Source: Chloroflexota bacterium
Lineage (GTDB): Bacteria > Chloroflexota > UBA11872
DNA length: 64,000 nucleotides
Assembly (NCBI GenBank): GCA_022825895.1
Contig: JAJDVX010000001.1
Coordinates: 1-64,000 of the forward strand
Reading direction: 5' to 3'
Below are positions 33,674-43,181 of this stretch, one piece after another; positions within the stretch are counted from its first letter, which is position 1, and every line of letters starts with the position of its first letter. The notes beneath the pieces were generated by a model. That model searched no databases, was not told the DNA's origin, and saw only the letters and a list, made by a program, of their open reading frames with translations. Both the position numbers and the translations under genes were made by a program.

Positions 33674-34683
33674 GACTCGGACTCTCCGCCGACACCTATC
33701 GCTGGATCGCCTATCCCTGGATGCGTACCGACCGGCCGGCCTTTCGCGCCACCAGCCACTACGCACCGCACATTCTTTCGGTTAATCCGCCTGACCCCGA
33801 AGCCGACTTGCCCGACTGGCTACTGGATCGTGTCCGTGCGCATGGGCTATCCGCACTCACGATGGACCTCGGCCTGCTCAGGAACCGGGCTCGCGCATCA
33901 GCCTTCGGAGCCCGTTGTGCCGACGCCGGCGTGCAACTCCTTGGCAGCGTATCCGTTGATCTCGTCGCCGGACCCGATCGCTGGGGAAATGCCGCCTCCG
34001 AAGGTTCGACCGCACACTTCGACCAGGAGCGAGCCAGCAGTCTGCAGTCTGGCTGGACTGGCGATTACGAATCCTCAATCGCTGCAACCGCAATGCGTCT
34101 GGCCGCGGACGCCGGCGCATCCGTCCTCGGCCTGGTCCATGGGCAGCCTGACCGCCCCAACCGCTATTCGTCCCAGCCTGTCCTCGCCGACCAACTGCGA
34201 CGCATCGAGTCCAACGTGCAATCACTTCTGCCGCTCGCGGCCGACTTGGGCGTCACGCTGGCCCTCGAACCGCACATGGACTACCGCTGTGCCGAACTCG
34301 TCGGCGTCGTCGAGGCCGTGGCGTCGCCCCATCTCCGACTAGTCCTCGACGTCGCCAGCCCCCTCGCCGTCACGGAGGATCCGCTAGACGCCGCCTGCCT
34401 CGCGGCGCCCTACGTCGTCGCCACCCATCTCCGCGACATGCGCGTCCAGGCCCTCACTGAAATAGCCACCGGCGCGCTCTTCCACACCCCAATCGGCGAG
34501 GGCCATGTCCCGGTGGACCGGATTCTGGACATCCTTCGTGACCGGTCGGCCGAGCCCGATGCGCTCATCCACTGCCTTAAGATCGTCACTCGGCCCGAGC
34601 ATGATGTCGAAGCGTGGCTTACCGCCTCGCTGGCAACGGTGAGGGCCCACGCCTCGCACAAATCGTCTCACGGCGCGGCGTAG
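33670..34683 (+). CDS. xylose-isomerase-like TIM-barrel protein (second of pair)
   Basis: A 337-residue paralogue of the preceding protein: MRLGLSADTYRWIAYPWMRTD parallels MKLCISTACYRWML, and LALEPHMDYRCAELV parallels LAFENHMDYRLSEVV. Metal-ligand positions (Glu in LALEPHMD, Asp in LVLDVASPL and His in VATHLRDM) are kept, so it is probably active too. The last barrel ligand region (ALIHCLKIVT) has Cys-Leu-Lys in place of the Glu seen in its partner, which may change the metal site. It begins at GTG in a GTGA overlap with its partner and is followed 22 nt later by the dioxygenase gene. Confidence 0.8.
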   Translation: MRLGLSADTYRWIAYPWMRTDRPAFRATSHYAPHILSVNPPDPEADLPDWLLDRVRAHGLSALTMDLGLLRNRARASAFGARCADAGVQLLGSVSVDLVAGPDRWGNAASEGSTAHFDQERASSLQSGWTGDYESSIAATAMRLAADAGASVLGLVHGQPDRPNRYSSQPVLADQLRRIESNVQSLLPLAADLGVTLALEPHMDYRCAELVGVVEAVASPHLRLVLDVASPLAVTEDPLDAACLAAPYVVATHLRDMRVQALTEIATGALFHTPIGEGHVPVDRILDILRDRSAEPDALIHCLKIVTRPEHDVEAWLTASLATVRAHASHKSSHGAA

Positions 34684-34705
34684 TGAGTCCCATCGGGAGG
34701 ACCGA

Positions 34706-35452
34706 ATGAACGACCACGACCGCTACCTGTTTGACTTGCAGGGTTACGTGACCATTCCCAACGCAATTGACGCCGATACCGTGGCCGCGCTGAACGAGAT
34801 TCTCGATAGGAGGATCGCCGACGAAACGCCGGTCGACGCGATGACCCATCGCTTCGTCAATCTGCTCAATTGGGGCCAGCCGTACGTCGATCTGCTCGAT
34901 CCGCCCACGATCGTTCCTTACCTGGACGCCATTCTTGGTCCCAATTTCCGATTGGATCACACCTACCTGGACATCATTCGCGGTGGGCTGAGCCCTATTG
35001 GTGCCACGCTCCACGGCGGCGCCATGCCGTTCAACCCGGTGCAGTACTTCCATTACAGCAACGGCGAGTTCCACAACGGTCTGTCGGTTGTCGCCTTCAA
35101 CCTCGCCGACGTCAATCCCGGGGACGGCGGCTTCGCCTGCGTACCCGGCAGCCACAAGAGCAATCTGCCGTTCCCGGACGAGTGGAAGGACCTCACGAAC
35201 GAGCACGACACCGTCAAGCGCGTGACCGGGCCGGCCGGTACGGCCATTATCTTCACCGAGGCTCTAACGCACGGTCCCTTGCCCTGGACCGCCGACCACG
35301 AGCGCCGCACCATCTTCTACAAGTACAGCCCAAACCCCCTGGCCTGGTGGGGCGACTATCCGACGCCCGAGGGACTGCAAGGCCTCACCGAGCGCCAGCG
35401 AGCCATCCTGGAAGGCCCCAACGCCCGTTATCCCGAGCGTGGGATTCGCTGA
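34706..35452 (+). CDS. phytanoyl-CoA dioxygenase-family protein
   Basis: A 248-residue protein of the PhyH clan of Fe(II)/2-oxoglutarate oxygenases. YLFDLQGYVTIPNAID is the family start and VNPGDGGFACVPGSHKSN is its most conserved block. The distal His is in ALTHGPLPW, followed by an Arg (HERRTIFYKY) suited to 2-oxoglutarate. The proximal His-x-Asp motif of normal members is not visible; LHGGA stands near its place, so iron binding needs testing. The gene follows the TIM-barrel pair on the same strand with a GGGAGGACC before the ATG. It may hydroxylate or oxidatively cleave the compound processed by these enzymes. Confidence 0.8.
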   Translation: MNDHDRYLFDLQGYVTIPNAIDADTVAALNEILDRRIADETPVDAMTHRFVNLLNWGQPYVDLLDPPTIVPYLDAILGPNFRLDHTYLDIIRGGLSPIGATLHGGAMPFNPVQYFHYSNGEFHNGLSVVAFNLADVNPGDGGFACVPGSHKSNLPFPDEWKDLTNEHDTVKRVTGPAGTAIIFTEALTHGPLPWTADHERRTIFYKYSPNPLAWWGDYPTPEGLQGLTERQRAILEGPNARYPERGIR

Positions 35453-35461
35453 CGCCAGCCG

Positions 35462-37105
35462 TCAGCTGAGCGGCGGGAAATAAGCCAACCCCGCCCCCAA
35501 GTCATCCATCGCGACCACGGCATCGCCCCGCATTCGCGCCTCGATGTCGTGGTCCTGGTGGTGAATCGTCAAGTTGCGCTCAGCCAGCGGCAGCCGCACC
35601 TCCACGACTCGTCCGACTTCCGGCTGGCGGAGCCAGAGGCGTCCGTCAACGACGAAACGCTCGGCCGGATGGCCGTCGACCACCATCGCGTCCAGGTCGG
35701 CCCACGACGGCACGCGCACGGCTATTTCGCCGGTGATCTTCGGCGTGATCCGCAGCGCATCGCCCTTATACGGCGACTCAATCCGCACCGCATCGTTCTC
35801 AAAGTCGAACAACATATTGACGTGCGTCACGCCGTCGCTCGTCGTCGCAACCGCGCGCTGCGCCGCGCAGAGCGAGGCCGTCGCGCCGCCCACGATGTCA
35901 ATGCTCGGCGTGACCTGATTCTTCCCGAGCGGCAGATGACCGTAGACGGCATTAAACCCAAACAGCCCTAGCAAACGTGTCCGCAGATCGCGCCGTTCGT
36001 CGCCGCCCGGCGCCTCCTCCATGAAGCTCAGGTCCCGAACCTGCGACGGCAGCAACTGCGAGCGCAGATACCGCTCGGCGTCCTCAAAGTAGGCGTCGCC
36101 GAAATAGCGCCCCAGGATCAACGCCGTCTCGATCACGTCCCCCACGTTATTCATCTCGCCCTGCTCTGGGTGAAAGCTCGGATGGTGCCGTTCCCGCACC
36201 CACCCAACCTCGTCGCGAATCACCCGGAGCCCGTGGTCATAGAACGCGCGCACCCGTTCCAGCAGTCCCAGGTCGTCCGTCACGCTGGCAAGCAGAGCCA
36301 TCCCGGAGAGCGTGCACGTTGTCGAATGCGTATGCGCTCCCAACCGGTCCGCGTCGTATGACCCGTCGGCCAGGAAAAACTGGTCAGTGGCGTGCGCCGC
36401 CAGGTCCTGCGCCATTTCCAGCGCGGCGCCGGACCCGGTTGCCTGGTATAGCTTCGTCAGCGGCCCGATCGCACGGCCGACACCCTCAACAAACGTCGGC
36501 CGCGCCGTCATCGGCAACCCATACGCCGCGCGCACCGCGGTCTGGTCCCAATCGCTCTCGGCGCTCCAGAAGCGCCGAATGTCAGCGATCAGGGCTTCCG
36601 CGGCCTCCAACGCCCGGTCGGATGCGCGATATCGCGCCAGCGCGTGCAGTCCGTGGACGGCTTCACGAATCGAATGCTCGTCCACCGACGTCAGCGGACC
36701 GCCGGGCGTGCTGTGATTGCACGGCAGAGGCCCGGCGCTCAAGGAGAAGAAGCTCGCCTCGGTGTGCCGTGCGATTACGTCCTCGTCCAGCTCAACGCCC
36801 AGCACATCCTCGGCCGCTAGCAGCGCGTCCAGGTGGCGACCCGCCAACTGGATGGCCCCGTGGTAAGGGCTGAACCCCAGCCACCCGTCCGGCCAGATTC
36901 GCGTGTACATGTACGGGTAGCCGCTATCCGCGGGGTTGAACACGTTTCCCATCGCGCGGCAGGCCGATTCCACGGCTGCCGGAATGCTGGTCGTGTTCAC
37001 ATTCGCCACGCGGGCGGGCGGGACACGCGACTCATCGAACGGCGGCCCGGGAATGAACGCGTGCGCGGTCGGCGAAGGCGGCTTGCGCAGCGGTTCGTCG
37101 CTCAT
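35462..37105 (-). CDS. GH127-like (alpha/alpha)6-barrel glycosidase-like protein
   Basis: A 547-residue cytoplasmic protein. Its helices, short insertions and a late beta-sandwich domain (about 440-520) resemble the DUF1680/GH127 beta-L-arabinofuranosidase and related (alpha/alpha)6 families: THSTTCTLSGMALLASVTDDL and GDVIETALILGRYFGD lie in the barrel. Family assignment is tentative, and no zinc-cysteine site of GH127 was identified. ATG 37105 forms an ATGA overlap with the stop of the preceding propeller gene; an upstream ATG (37120) is possible. The tight coupling suggests the two products work on the same carbohydrate. Confidence 0.55.
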   Translation of the reverse strand: MSDEPLRKPPSPTAHAFIPGPPFDESRVPPARVANVNTTSIPAAVESACRAMGNVFNPADSGYPYMYTRIWPDGWLGFSPYHGAIQLAGRHLDALLAAEDVLGVELDEDVIARHTEASFFSLSAGPLPCNHSTPGGPLTSVDEHSIREAVHGLHALARYRASDRALEAAEALIADIRRFWSAESDWDQTAVRAAYGLPMTARPTFVEGVGRAIGPLTKLYQATGSGAALEMAQDLAAHATDQFFLADGSYDADRLGAHTHSTTCTLSGMALLASVTDDLGLLERVRAFYDHGLRVIRDEVGWVRERHHPSFHPEQGEMNNVGDVIETALILGRYFGDAYFEDAERYLRSQLLPSQVRDLSFMEEAPGGDERRDLRTRLLGLFGFNAVYGHLPLGKNQVTPSIDIVGGATASLCAAQRAVATTSDGVTHVNMLFDFENDAVRIESPYKGDALRITPKITGEIAVRVPSWADLDAMVVDGHPAERFVVDGRLWLRQPEVGRVVEVRLPLAERNLTIHHQDHDIEARMRGDAVVAMDDLGAGLAYFPPLS

Positions 37106-38991
37106 GCGCTGAATCGCCACAACTCGCCGCTGCCGACTGCGGCATGAAGCGTTCGGCGGTCCGAAGCCGCCTCGGTAATGCTCACGCGCTCCACGGCCCG
37201 GCCTGCCAGCGGCCCATCCATCCGTGACCAGTCATGACCCTGGGTGTTGGAGAGATACACGCCGTCACTGGTGGCGGCGGCAACCAGGCCGTCACGCCCA
37301 AATGCCGGCGATACCGTGACCTGCCGAATCGCCACGCCGCCTTCCGCGACGCGAAGTCCCGACCACGGACCACGGCCCGAACTCGGGGGCATCGCAATGC
37401 GGTCGCGTGCCGCCAGCAGCACAGGCCCAACGTCAGGTTTGAAGCTCGGAGGTATCGCCAGCGAGGCCCAGCCCAGGGAGGTGTCGTACTCGACCCAGGG
37501 CATCCACGTCTCGCCCGCGTCTGTTGATCGAATAACCATCAGCCGCTGCGCATCGCCAGCGGCCGCAACCATCGCGCGATCCTGGCCGAAGTGCGGTGAA
37601 TAGGCCAGGGCCAGAACTTCGCTGCCGTCGAGCCCGGTCCAGACCGATCGCCACGAATCGCCATGGTCATGGGACTGGAGCAGCATCCCATCCTGAGCTC
37701 CCACCGCTACGTCCCCGTCAGAAGCAAAGTCCGGAGAGAATTCCAGCACGTTTGCCCCCGAGTCGTCCGTCAGACCGCCCACACGCACCCACGACCGGGC
37801 GCCGTCGGCGCTCCAGATCACTTGGCCGCCGGCTATGCCGCCGGCGATCCCGTCTCGCGAGAATCCGGGCGACAGCCGCACCGCCGTAATCGGACCCAAT
37901 CCCGGGTCATCCAGGGTTGTCGACCATTTCGACCCACCGTCGCGCGAAACAAGCACACCGTCCTGCAACGTCCCCAGGACCACCGTATCGTCGCCGGCGT
38001 CCGACCGCGACACCGCCAGATCCAGGATCGGACGGTTGACCAGGCCGGCATTTGCCGGGGTTGGCGGACTGTGACCGGACAGCCGGTAGACACCGTCACG
38101 ATCGGTCCCGATGAGCGCACGCCCTTTGGACGCGCCCACACAAAGAGCCGAGACCTCCCCCTTCGGGGCAATTGGCTGTTCCTGCCAGGTCATGGCGCCG
38201 TCGCTGGACTGCAACAACCGTCCACGGCCCGTCGCGGCAACGACCCTACGGCCTCCGCTACCCGACGCGGACATGGCGATTCCATTGACCGTGTCTCCCT
38301 CCGAGCGCCAGACGGTCTCCCAGCGCCCGCCGCCATCCGTTGAACGCAGCACCCGCCCGGACACAGTTCCGGCCACGGCGGTTTCTCGCCCGATCCAGGC
38401 CAGACATTCGATTGGGTCGGCGTCGAGGCCTTCCACGCGCTCCCAGCTTCGACAAGCGTCAGTCGAACGCAGCAACGTCCCGCTGTCGGTCGCGGCCACG
38501 ACGGCTCCGCCGTCCGACGCCCCGGGGGCGATGGCCAGCGCCGAGATCTCAGCGTCTTCCAGGCCGGCAACGAAGCCGTTCCACCCCTGCCCCCGGTTTC
38601 GCGAGACGAATACGCCCTCGCGCTGCGTGCCCGCCACGATCATCTGGTCTCGCCCGAAATCCGGCGAGATAGCGACGCGCGTAACCGTCGGCCGAATGCC
38701 CCAGAACTCGCGGCGAAACCAGCTCTCGCCGCGGTCGAACGACATGTGCAGGCCCGAAACCGCCGTCGCCGCCACAACTACGCCGTCTCGCTCGAAGTCG
38801 GGCGACACGGCCACGTCCTGAACGAACGGGCTGATCAGTCCATTGCCGGTCCACTCCCAACGCTCGCCGCCGTCCCTGGACCGAAACACGCCGGCCAGCG
38901 TCGCGGCAAACGTCGTCCCGGCTCGGTCGTTGGCACAGGCGATGGAGCCGACCGTGCCGCCTTCCAGGGCGAGCAGACGCTCCCAACTCAT
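37102..38991 (-). CDS. BNR/sortilin-type beta-propeller protein
   Basis: A 629-residue protein with more than ten Asp-box blades (SRDGGERWEWTG, SFDRGESWFRR, SRNRGQGWNGF, STDACRSWERV, STDGGGRWETV, SSDGAMTWQEQ, SRDGGSKWSTT, SADGARSWVRV, SHDHGDSWRSV, STDAGETWMPW, SNTQGHDWSRM). The blades alternate with the phrase SPDFGRDG or close variants (VAISPDFGRDQMIV, SPGFSRDGIAG), a regular strand-turn element. It lacks a signal peptide and clear sialidase residues. ATG 38991 begins the frame. The stop overlaps the downstream GH127-like gene by 4 nt. It is probably a carbohydrate- or protein-binding propeller; no exact family beyond the VPS10/BNR clan was assigned. Confidence 0.75.
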   Translation of the reverse strand: MSWERLLALEGGTVGSIACANDRAGTTFAATLAGVFRSRDGGERWEWTGNGLISPFVQDVAVSPDFERDGVVVAATAVSGLHMSFDRGESWFRREFWGIRPTVTRVAISPDFGRDQMIVAGTQREGVFVSRNRGQGWNGFVAGLEDAEISALAIAPGASDGGAVVAATDSGTLLRSTDACRSWERVEGLDADPIECLAWIGRETAVAGTVSGRVLRSTDGGGRWETVWRSEGDTVNGIAMSASGSGGRRVVAATGRGRLLQSSDGAMTWQEQPIAPKGEVSALCVGASKGRALIGTDRDGVYRLSGHSPPTPANAGLVNRPILDLAVSRSDAGDDTVVLGTLQDGVLVSRDGGSKWSTTLDDPGLGPITAVRLSPGFSRDGIAGGIAGGQVIWSADGARSWVRVGGLTDDSGANVLEFSPDFASDGDVAVGAQDGMLLQSHDHGDSWRSVWTGLDGSEVLALAYSPHFGQDRAMVAAAGDAQRLMVIRSTDAGETWMPWVEYDTSLGWASLAIPPSFKPDVGPVLLAARDRIAMPPSSGRGPWSGLRVAEGGVAIRQVTVSPAFGRDGLVAAATSDGVYLSNTQGHDWSRMDGPLAGRAVERVSITEAASDRRTLHAAVGSGELWRFSA

Positions 38992-39034
38992 ACGGACACA
39001 GGGCGCAAGCGGCCGATGACACGCATCGCCGGCC

Positions 39035-40132
39035 TCAGTCGCTGCGGGCCTCGCCGCCGCGCAGCGCTTCGGCCACCGTCACGGGCGGCACGCCGCCGGA
39101 ATCCTCGATCTCACGCCAGAAGTGACATGCCACCGCGTGCCCGTCGCCCGTTTCCGTCAGCAACGGCTCTTCGGTCTTGCAGCGTTCCTGAGCCCAGGGA
39201 CAGCGGGGATGGAAGCGGCAGGCCGAAGGTGGGTTCACCGGGCTGGGCACGTCGCCCGGCAGGATGATCCGCTTCCGCTTCGCCTCGATCACGGGATCGG
39301 CCACCGGCACCGCCGACAGCAGCGCACGCGTATACGGATGCAGGGGCCGCTTGTAGAGCGTGTCGCTGTTCGTGACTTCCACCAGCTTGCCCAGGTACAT
39401 CACCGCCACCCGGTGGCTGATGTGCCGCACAACCTTCAGGTCGTGGGCGATGAACAGGTACGCCACTCCCAGTCGCTGTTGCAAATCCTGCAATAGGTTG
39501 ATGATCTGGGCCTGAATCGAAACGTCCAGCGCCGAAACCGGTTCGTCGCAAACGATGAAGGAAGGCTCGACCGCCAGCGACCGTGCGGTCGCAATTCGTT
39601 GCCGCTGTCCGCCTGAGAACTCGTGTGGATAGCGCGACGCCTGCGTGCGGCTCAACCCCACGAGCTCCAGGATTTCCTGAACCCGGTTGCGCCGATCCTG
39701 GCGGCTCTCGTAGAGCTTGTGCACCAACATCGGCTCTTCAATAATCTTGCCCACGGACATTCGGGGATTCAGCGAGCCGTACGGGTCCTGGAAGATCATC
39801 TGCATCCGTCGTCGCGCCCGCCGCTGCGCGTCCGACTTGAGGCTCGTCAGATTCTGCCCTTCGAACACCACGTCGCCCGCCGTCGGTACTTCCAATTGCA
39901 TTACCGCGTTACCGGTCGTCGTCTTGCCGCAGCCTGACTCGCCCACCAGCCCCAGCGTCTCACCGGCCTCGATGCTGAACGACACGTCGTCCACGGCCCG
40001 CACCCAGCCCGCATGCCGCCGGATCAACGCGCCGCGCGTAACTGGAAAGTGCTTGACCAGGTGCTTGACGTTGAGTAGTGCGCCGTTGGACGGTGCTGTC
40101 GTGTCGGCTGGGGCCGGGCTGGAGACACTCAC
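39035..40132 (-). CDS. peptide-type ABC importer ATPase (DppF/OppF-like)
   Basis: A 365-residue ATPase with Walker [15 protein letters not shown] near residue 62, signature [15 protein letters not shown], Walker [14 protein letters not shown] and the C-terminal oligopeptide-importer domain ending [19 protein letters not shown], a Cys-rich piece specific to this class. The second ATPase of a peptide-type importer. The frame extends beyond GTG 40132, but that codon overlaps the stop of the preceding ATPase gene (GTGA), so it was chosen. Its membrane partners are probably encoded 7-11 kb away on the other strand. Confidence 0.92.
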   Translation of the reverse strand: MSVSSPAPADTTAPSNGALLNVKHLVKHFPVTRGALIRRHAGWVRAVDDVSFSIEAGETLGLVGESGCGKTTTGNAVMQLEVPTAGDVVFEGQNLTSLKSDAQRRARRRMQMIFQDPYGSLNPRMSVGKIIEEPMLVHKLYESRQDRRNRVQEILELVGLSRTQASRYPHEFSGGQRQRIATARSLAVEPSFIVCDEPVSALDVSIQAQIINLLQDLQQRLGVAYLFIAHDLKVVRHISHRVAVMYLGKLVEVTNSDTLYKRPLHPYTRALLSAVPVADPVIEAKRKRIILPGDVPSPVNPPSACRFHPRCPWAQERCKTEEPLLTETGDGHAVACHFWREIEDSGGVPPVTVAEALRGGEARSD

Positions 40133-41124
40133 CGCAACTCTCCTGTCGCTGGGTCGACAATGCAGCGAACCGGATGCCCAGCGCCCCGATCCTCGAGCGC
40201 CGGCACCATTGAACGGCACGCATCGCGAACGTATGGGCAGCGCGGCGCATAGGGGCAGCCCTGCGGCAAACCGATCAGATCCGGCGGCGACCCCGGAATG
40301 TTCGAGAGCTTCTCCGACCGATCGCCGGTAATCGTCGGCACAGCCTCCATCAGACCCAACGTATACGGGTGCTGCGGCCGCGCGAATAGCTCGTGGACCG
40401 GCGCATATTCCACGATGAATCCGGCGTACATCACCGCCACCCGGTCGCAGAATCCCGCAACCAGCGCCAGTTCATGCGTGATCAGGATCACCGCCATTCC
40501 CAGTTCACGCCGTAGTTCTGCCAGCAGTTCGATCACCTGGGCCTGAATCGTCACGTCCAGCGCGGTCGTCGGCTCGTCGGCAATCAGCAGATCGGGCTGA
40601 CAGGAAATCGCCATCGCGATCATGGCCCGCTGCTGCATGCCGCCCGATAGCTGATGCGGATAGTCCTTCACCCGCTCCTCCGGCGCCGGAATCCCCACCG
40701 TGTCCAGCAACTCGACGGCCTTCGCCCGCGCTTCCTGCTTGGTCATGTTCAGGTGAAGCCGCAGGGACTCTTCGATCTGCCGTCCGACCGGGTAGACGGG
40801 ATTCAGAGAACTCATCGGGTCCTGGAAGATCATGGCGATCTGCGCGCCCCGGATCTCGCGCATCTCATCGGCGGGGACCTGCAGCAGGTCTTTACCCCGA
40901 AACCGGATGGATCCGCGTGACACATTGCCGGCCGGACGCGCCACCAGTCCCATGATCGCCAGCGAACTGACGCTCTTGCCGCACCCCGATTCGCCGACAA
41001 TCCCGATCGAGTCGCCCTCGGCCAACTCGTAGGAAATCCCGTTCACCGCGTGGACCACGCCCTCGTCGGTGTCGAATTCCACCGCCAGATCGTCCACCGC
41101 TAGCAGCGTGCCGTTCTCTGTCAT
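40129..41124 (-). CDS. peptide-type ABC importer ATPase (DppD/OppD-like)
   Basis: A 331-residue ATPase with Walker [20 protein letters not shown], signature [16 protein letters not shown], Walker [17 protein letters not shown] and the C-terminal oligopeptide-importer piece [19 protein letters not shown] 41124 overlaps the hyuB stop as ATGA, and the next ATPase gene overlaps at its 3' end. The order hyuA-hyuB-dppD-dppF, with three 4-nt overlaps, makes a single transcription and translation unit. This ties import energy to a hydantoinase/oxoprolinase-type enzyme. Confidence 0.92.
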   Translation of the reverse strand: MTENGTLLAVDDLAVEFDTDEGVVHAVNGISYELAEGDSIGIVGESGCGKSVSSLAIMGLVARPAGNVSRGSIRFRGKDLLQVPADEMREIRGAQIAMIFQDPMSSLNPVYPVGRQIEESLRLHLNMTKQEARAKAVELLDTVGIPAPEERVKDYPHQLSGGMQQRAMIAMAISCQPDLLIADEPTTALDVTIQAQVIELLAELRRELGMAVILITHELALVAGFCDRVAVMYAGFIVEYAPVHELFARPQHPYTLGLMEAVPTITGDRSEKLSNIPGSPPDLIGLPQGCPYAPRCPYVRDACRSMVPALEDRGAGHPVRCIVDPATGELR

Positions 41125-43181
41125 TGAATCCTCGCGTCTGATCGCTGCCCGTAGCGTGGCAGCCAGTACGTGCGGTAGCGCGCGTCGCAATCCTGCGAAC
41201 AAAACTGGTGGCCGTCGCCGGCTCGCCAGATGTCGCTGGGTATCACCTGTCCGCAGAACTCGCAGTTGGTCACGTCGGTCTGCCACCAGTCGCCGTCCAG
41301 GCGCTCCCAATGACCGCCCCTGGGCGGCTGGGCGTCGGTGGCGGGTCGTAACGGATCGCGGGCCGTCTGCGCCGGGCCGGAGTCCGGAGCCAGCTCTTCA
41401 CGAAGAGCTTCGGTACCCGCGTCGTCGATTAGGCATCGCCCGTCAATCTCGTCTATCGCCACCCGGTACACCTCACGCGCCGCGTCGACCGAGACAAATC
41501 GCTCGCGGACGTCACGCAGCACCTGCTCGGGCTCCCGAAGCTCCGGCGCTCCGTAGCCGCCGCCGCCGGGGCTCCCAATCAACACCTCGTCGCCCGCCCG
41601 AAGCTCGATATTCGCGATGCGCGAGTTGCTGGTCGTCCCGAACGCTTCGCCAAACGTCTGAAACGTCGGTGTTCCGGTCCGCCGCACCAGGAGTCTCGAC
41701 GTATCGCCCGTGCGCCCTCCGTACAGCCCCCACGGGCGTGAAACCATCCGGTCGAAGAGTGCCGAGACGGTAATCGATGGCGCGCGGACCTCCAGAATCC
41801 GGTCTGACCCAAGACCGCCGCGCTGTGCGCCCGCCCCGCCGGAGTCGGTGCGCAGCCGGTAGGCGCGCGCCATGAACGGATAGCGTGTCTCAAATATCTC
41901 CACCGGTGTGGCGGGGCAATTCCCGTTGGGGACGACCTGGTGGCTATTGCCGTCGGCCCCGGCTCGTCCGCCCCAGCCTACCCCGTCGAAGTGGTAGTGG
42001 ACGTAGTAGTGACCGCTGTCCGGGTGAGTGCCGCCAAAGAGGAAGTTGCACGACGTGCCGCCGGTCGCCGCGGACACCCGGTCCGGCACGGCCTGCGCCA
42101 ACGCGCCCATCACGATTCCCCAGATCCGCGGATGCGTCTCCGTGTTGCCGCCAACCGACGCGCCCGGATGAACCACATTCACGATCGACCCTGGTCGTGC
42201 AATCACCGTGATCGGACGATAGGCCCCATCGTTGTGCGGCACGTCGTTGTCCGCGAAATGGAAGATCGCGTTGTAGACGCCGGACGCCGTCACGCCGTAC
42301 GTGCAATTCAGCACGTGCGCCGCCTGCGGATCGCTCTCGGTGAAATCGGCCACGATTTCGCCGTCATTGACGATGAGCCGCAGCCGGATCCAGTCGCGTG
42401 CCGGCGGATCCCGCGCGTCCTCCATGTGGTCGGCGAATTCGTACTCGCCGTCTGGAATCGCACGAATCTCGTTGCGCATCCAGCGCTCGGCGTGATCCAT
42501 TAGCGCGGCGCTCACCTGCCGCACCGTTTCCAGGCCAAACGTCTCCAATAGCTCGTGGCAGCGGCGCTCCGCCACGGTCAGCGACGCGATCATCGCGTGC
42601 AGGTCGCCCCACGTATAGCGTGGCGCGCGGTGATTCGACATGATCACGCGCCACACGTCGTGGTTGTATTCGCCTTCGCGCATCAGCCAGACCGGGGGCA
42701 GCCGCAGGCCCTCCTGATAGACCTCGGTCGCCGTGGCTGCGAATCCGCCGACGGCCATGCCACCGATTTCCACCAGGTGCGCGATGTTGGCGACGTAGCC
42801 AAACAGCTCGCCGTCGTAATACACCGGCTTGATGACCACGTGTTCCGGCATGTGCACGCCCCCGCGGTAGGGATCGTTGTGCACGATCACGTCGCCAGGC
42901 TTTACCGCGTCCTCGCCCAACTCCGCGATCAACCACTTCACCACGAATCGGATCGCGCCCACTTGTGCCGGGCAAAACTCCGTTTGCGCCAACATCCGAC
43001 CCTCGCGGTCGAACAGCACGCACGAAAAGTCGCGGCTCTCGCTGAATATCGGCGAATAGGCGGTCCGCATCATGGTCGTGCCCATTTCCCGGCAAACGCC
43101 CACCAACCGGTTGTAGAGCACCGTCTGTGTCACCAGGTCGCGTGCCGGGTCGGTGCCCACGGCTACTTGTGACGCGCTCAC
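41121..43181 (-). CDS. hyuB: hydantoinase/oxoprolinase B subunit
   Basis: A 686-residue HyuB/AcxA-type subunit that with HyuA performs ATP-dependent opening of cyclic amides (N-methylhydantoin, 5-oxoproline) or related carboxylation. Family blocks include VVHNDPYRGGVHMPEHVVI near residue 95, ARDPPARDWIRLRLIVNDGEI and GSPGGGGYGAPELREPEQV. The C-terminus is unusual: about 45 residues containing NCEFCGQVIP and FCSQDCDARY, a CxxC-x-CxxxC zinc-like module not expected in the family. GTG 43181 overlaps the hyuA stop (GTGA); a GTG at 43187 is the alternative. Confidence 0.88.
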   Translation of the reverse strand: MSASQVAVGTDPARDLVTQTVLYNRLVGVCREMGTTMMRTAYSPIFSESRDFSCVLFDREGRMLAQTEFCPAQVGAIRFVVKWLIAELGEDAVKPGDVIVHNDPYRGGVHMPEHVVIKPVYYDGELFGYVANIAHLVEIGGMAVGGFAATATEVYQEGLRLPPVWLMREGEYNHDVWRVIMSNHRAPRYTWGDLHAMIASLTVAERRCHELLETFGLETVRQVSAALMDHAERWMRNEIRAIPDGEYEFADHMEDARDPPARDWIRLRLIVNDGEIVADFTESDPQAAHVLNCTYGVTASGVYNAIFHFADNDVPHNDGAYRPITVIARPGSIVNVVHPGASVGGNTETHPRIWGIVMGALAQAVPDRVSAATGGTSCNFLFGGTHPDSGHYYVHYHFDGVGWGGRAGADGNSHQVVPNGNCPATPVEIFETRYPFMARAYRLRTDSGGAGAQRGGLGSDRILEVRAPSITVSALFDRMVSRPWGLYGGRTGDTSRLLVRRTGTPTFQTFGEAFGTTSNSRIANIELRAGDEVLIGSPGGGGYGAPELREPEQVLRDVRERFVSVDAAREVYRVAIDEIDGRCLIDDAGTEALREELAPDSGPAQTARDPLRPATDAQPPRGGHWERLDGDWWQTDVTNCEFCGQVIPSDIWRAGDGHQFCSQDCDARYRTYWLPRYGQRSDARIQ

